A program made the position numbers and the translations under genes. From contig JAKBCB010000280.1 in assembly GCA_021808185.1 (NCBI GenBank), forward strand, positions 1 to 5,493: a stretch of 5,493 nt of DNA. Reading direction: 5' to 3'. Of this stretch, positions 5,445 to 5,493 are shown piece by piece. Position 1 is the stretch's first letter; each line of letters opens with the position of its first letter. Source of the stretch: Pseudomonadota bacterium (GTDB lineage: Bacteria > Pseudomonadota > Alphaproteobacteria > Acetobacterales > Acetobacteraceae). The notes under the pieces are model-generated. The model was not told the DNA's origin and made no database searches. It saw nothing but the letters and a program-made list of their open reading frames with translations.

Positions 5445-5493
5445 ATGAGCCGGATGAAACTGGGTGAGAAGGCCCTGGTCGTGGCGATGGACC
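5445..5493 (+). CDS. N-terminal fragment, possibly a class I/DeoC-LacD-type aldolase
   Basis: Sixteen codons of a rightward gene are present before the window ends, reading MSRMKLGEKALVVAMD. A strong Shine-Dalgarno, AGGGAG at 5433-5438, is 6 nt from the ATG, which makes a real start likely. The short KALVVAMD wording recalls the first beta strand of DeoC/LacD- and LsrF-type class I aldolases, where an Asp-His pair often follows a similar strand. That resemblance rests on very few residues and is tentative. The gene is divergent from the secreted-protein gene and its relation to the transporter block is unknown. Confidence 0.5.
   Translation, partial: MSRMKLGEKALVVAMD

Overview
The window is a dense, GC-rich stretch (roughly two-thirds or more G+C, with strong GC bias at third codon positions). 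Coding style, Arg/Ala-rich proteins and the kind of GC-rich palindromes present suggest a high-GC alphaproteobacterium, possibly of the Rhodospirillales/Acetobacteraceae type. This placement is inferred from composition and family resemblance, not demonstrated.

Layout. At the left edge a LivG-type ABC transporter ATPase runs leftward and out of the window (its N-terminal 70 residues are present, <1-210, minus). A 73-bp divergent intergenic region follows, with a tandem ATGACGG repeat and a possible promoter. A compact rightward block of five genes then fills 284-4779: a DUF3830-like (cyclophilin-like fold) protein, a TIGR04076-like small protein, an aldo/keto reductase with an intact catalytic tetrad, a periplasmic substrate-binding protein of the branched-chain amino acid/amide (Peripla_BP_6) class, and a DAO-family FAD-dependent oxidoreductase. 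Gene junctions are tight: gaps of 31 and 72 nt, one ATGA overlap and one GTGA overlap. A convergent small secreted protein of unknown function (4785-5279, minus) ends 5 nt beyond the oxidoreductase. A 165-bp intergenic region leads to the first 16 codons of another rightward gene with a strong ribosome binding site, tentatively an aldolase.

How the genes may work together. The divergent LivG and the substrate-binding protein imply a LIV/urea-type (HAAT) ABC importer whose permease genes would lie to the left. The imported compound is probably an amino acid, amide or amine. The FAD oxidoreductase belongs to a superfamily that oxidises amino acids and amines, and the aldo/keto reductase would handle a carbonyl compound. 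The DUF3830 and TIGR04076 proteins are uncharacterised partners. Substrate and pathway cannot be read from the sequence.

The most unusual structural feature is a pair of GC-rich inverted repeats bracketing the substrate-binding-protein gene. One is a 20-nt hairpin in its leader. The other is a 43-nt REP-like palindrome just past its stop, which is translated as the Pro-rich N-terminal linker of the FAD oxidoreductase. No RNA genes, CRISPR arrays or mobile-element genes were seen. No stretch longer than 300 bases lacks a gene.
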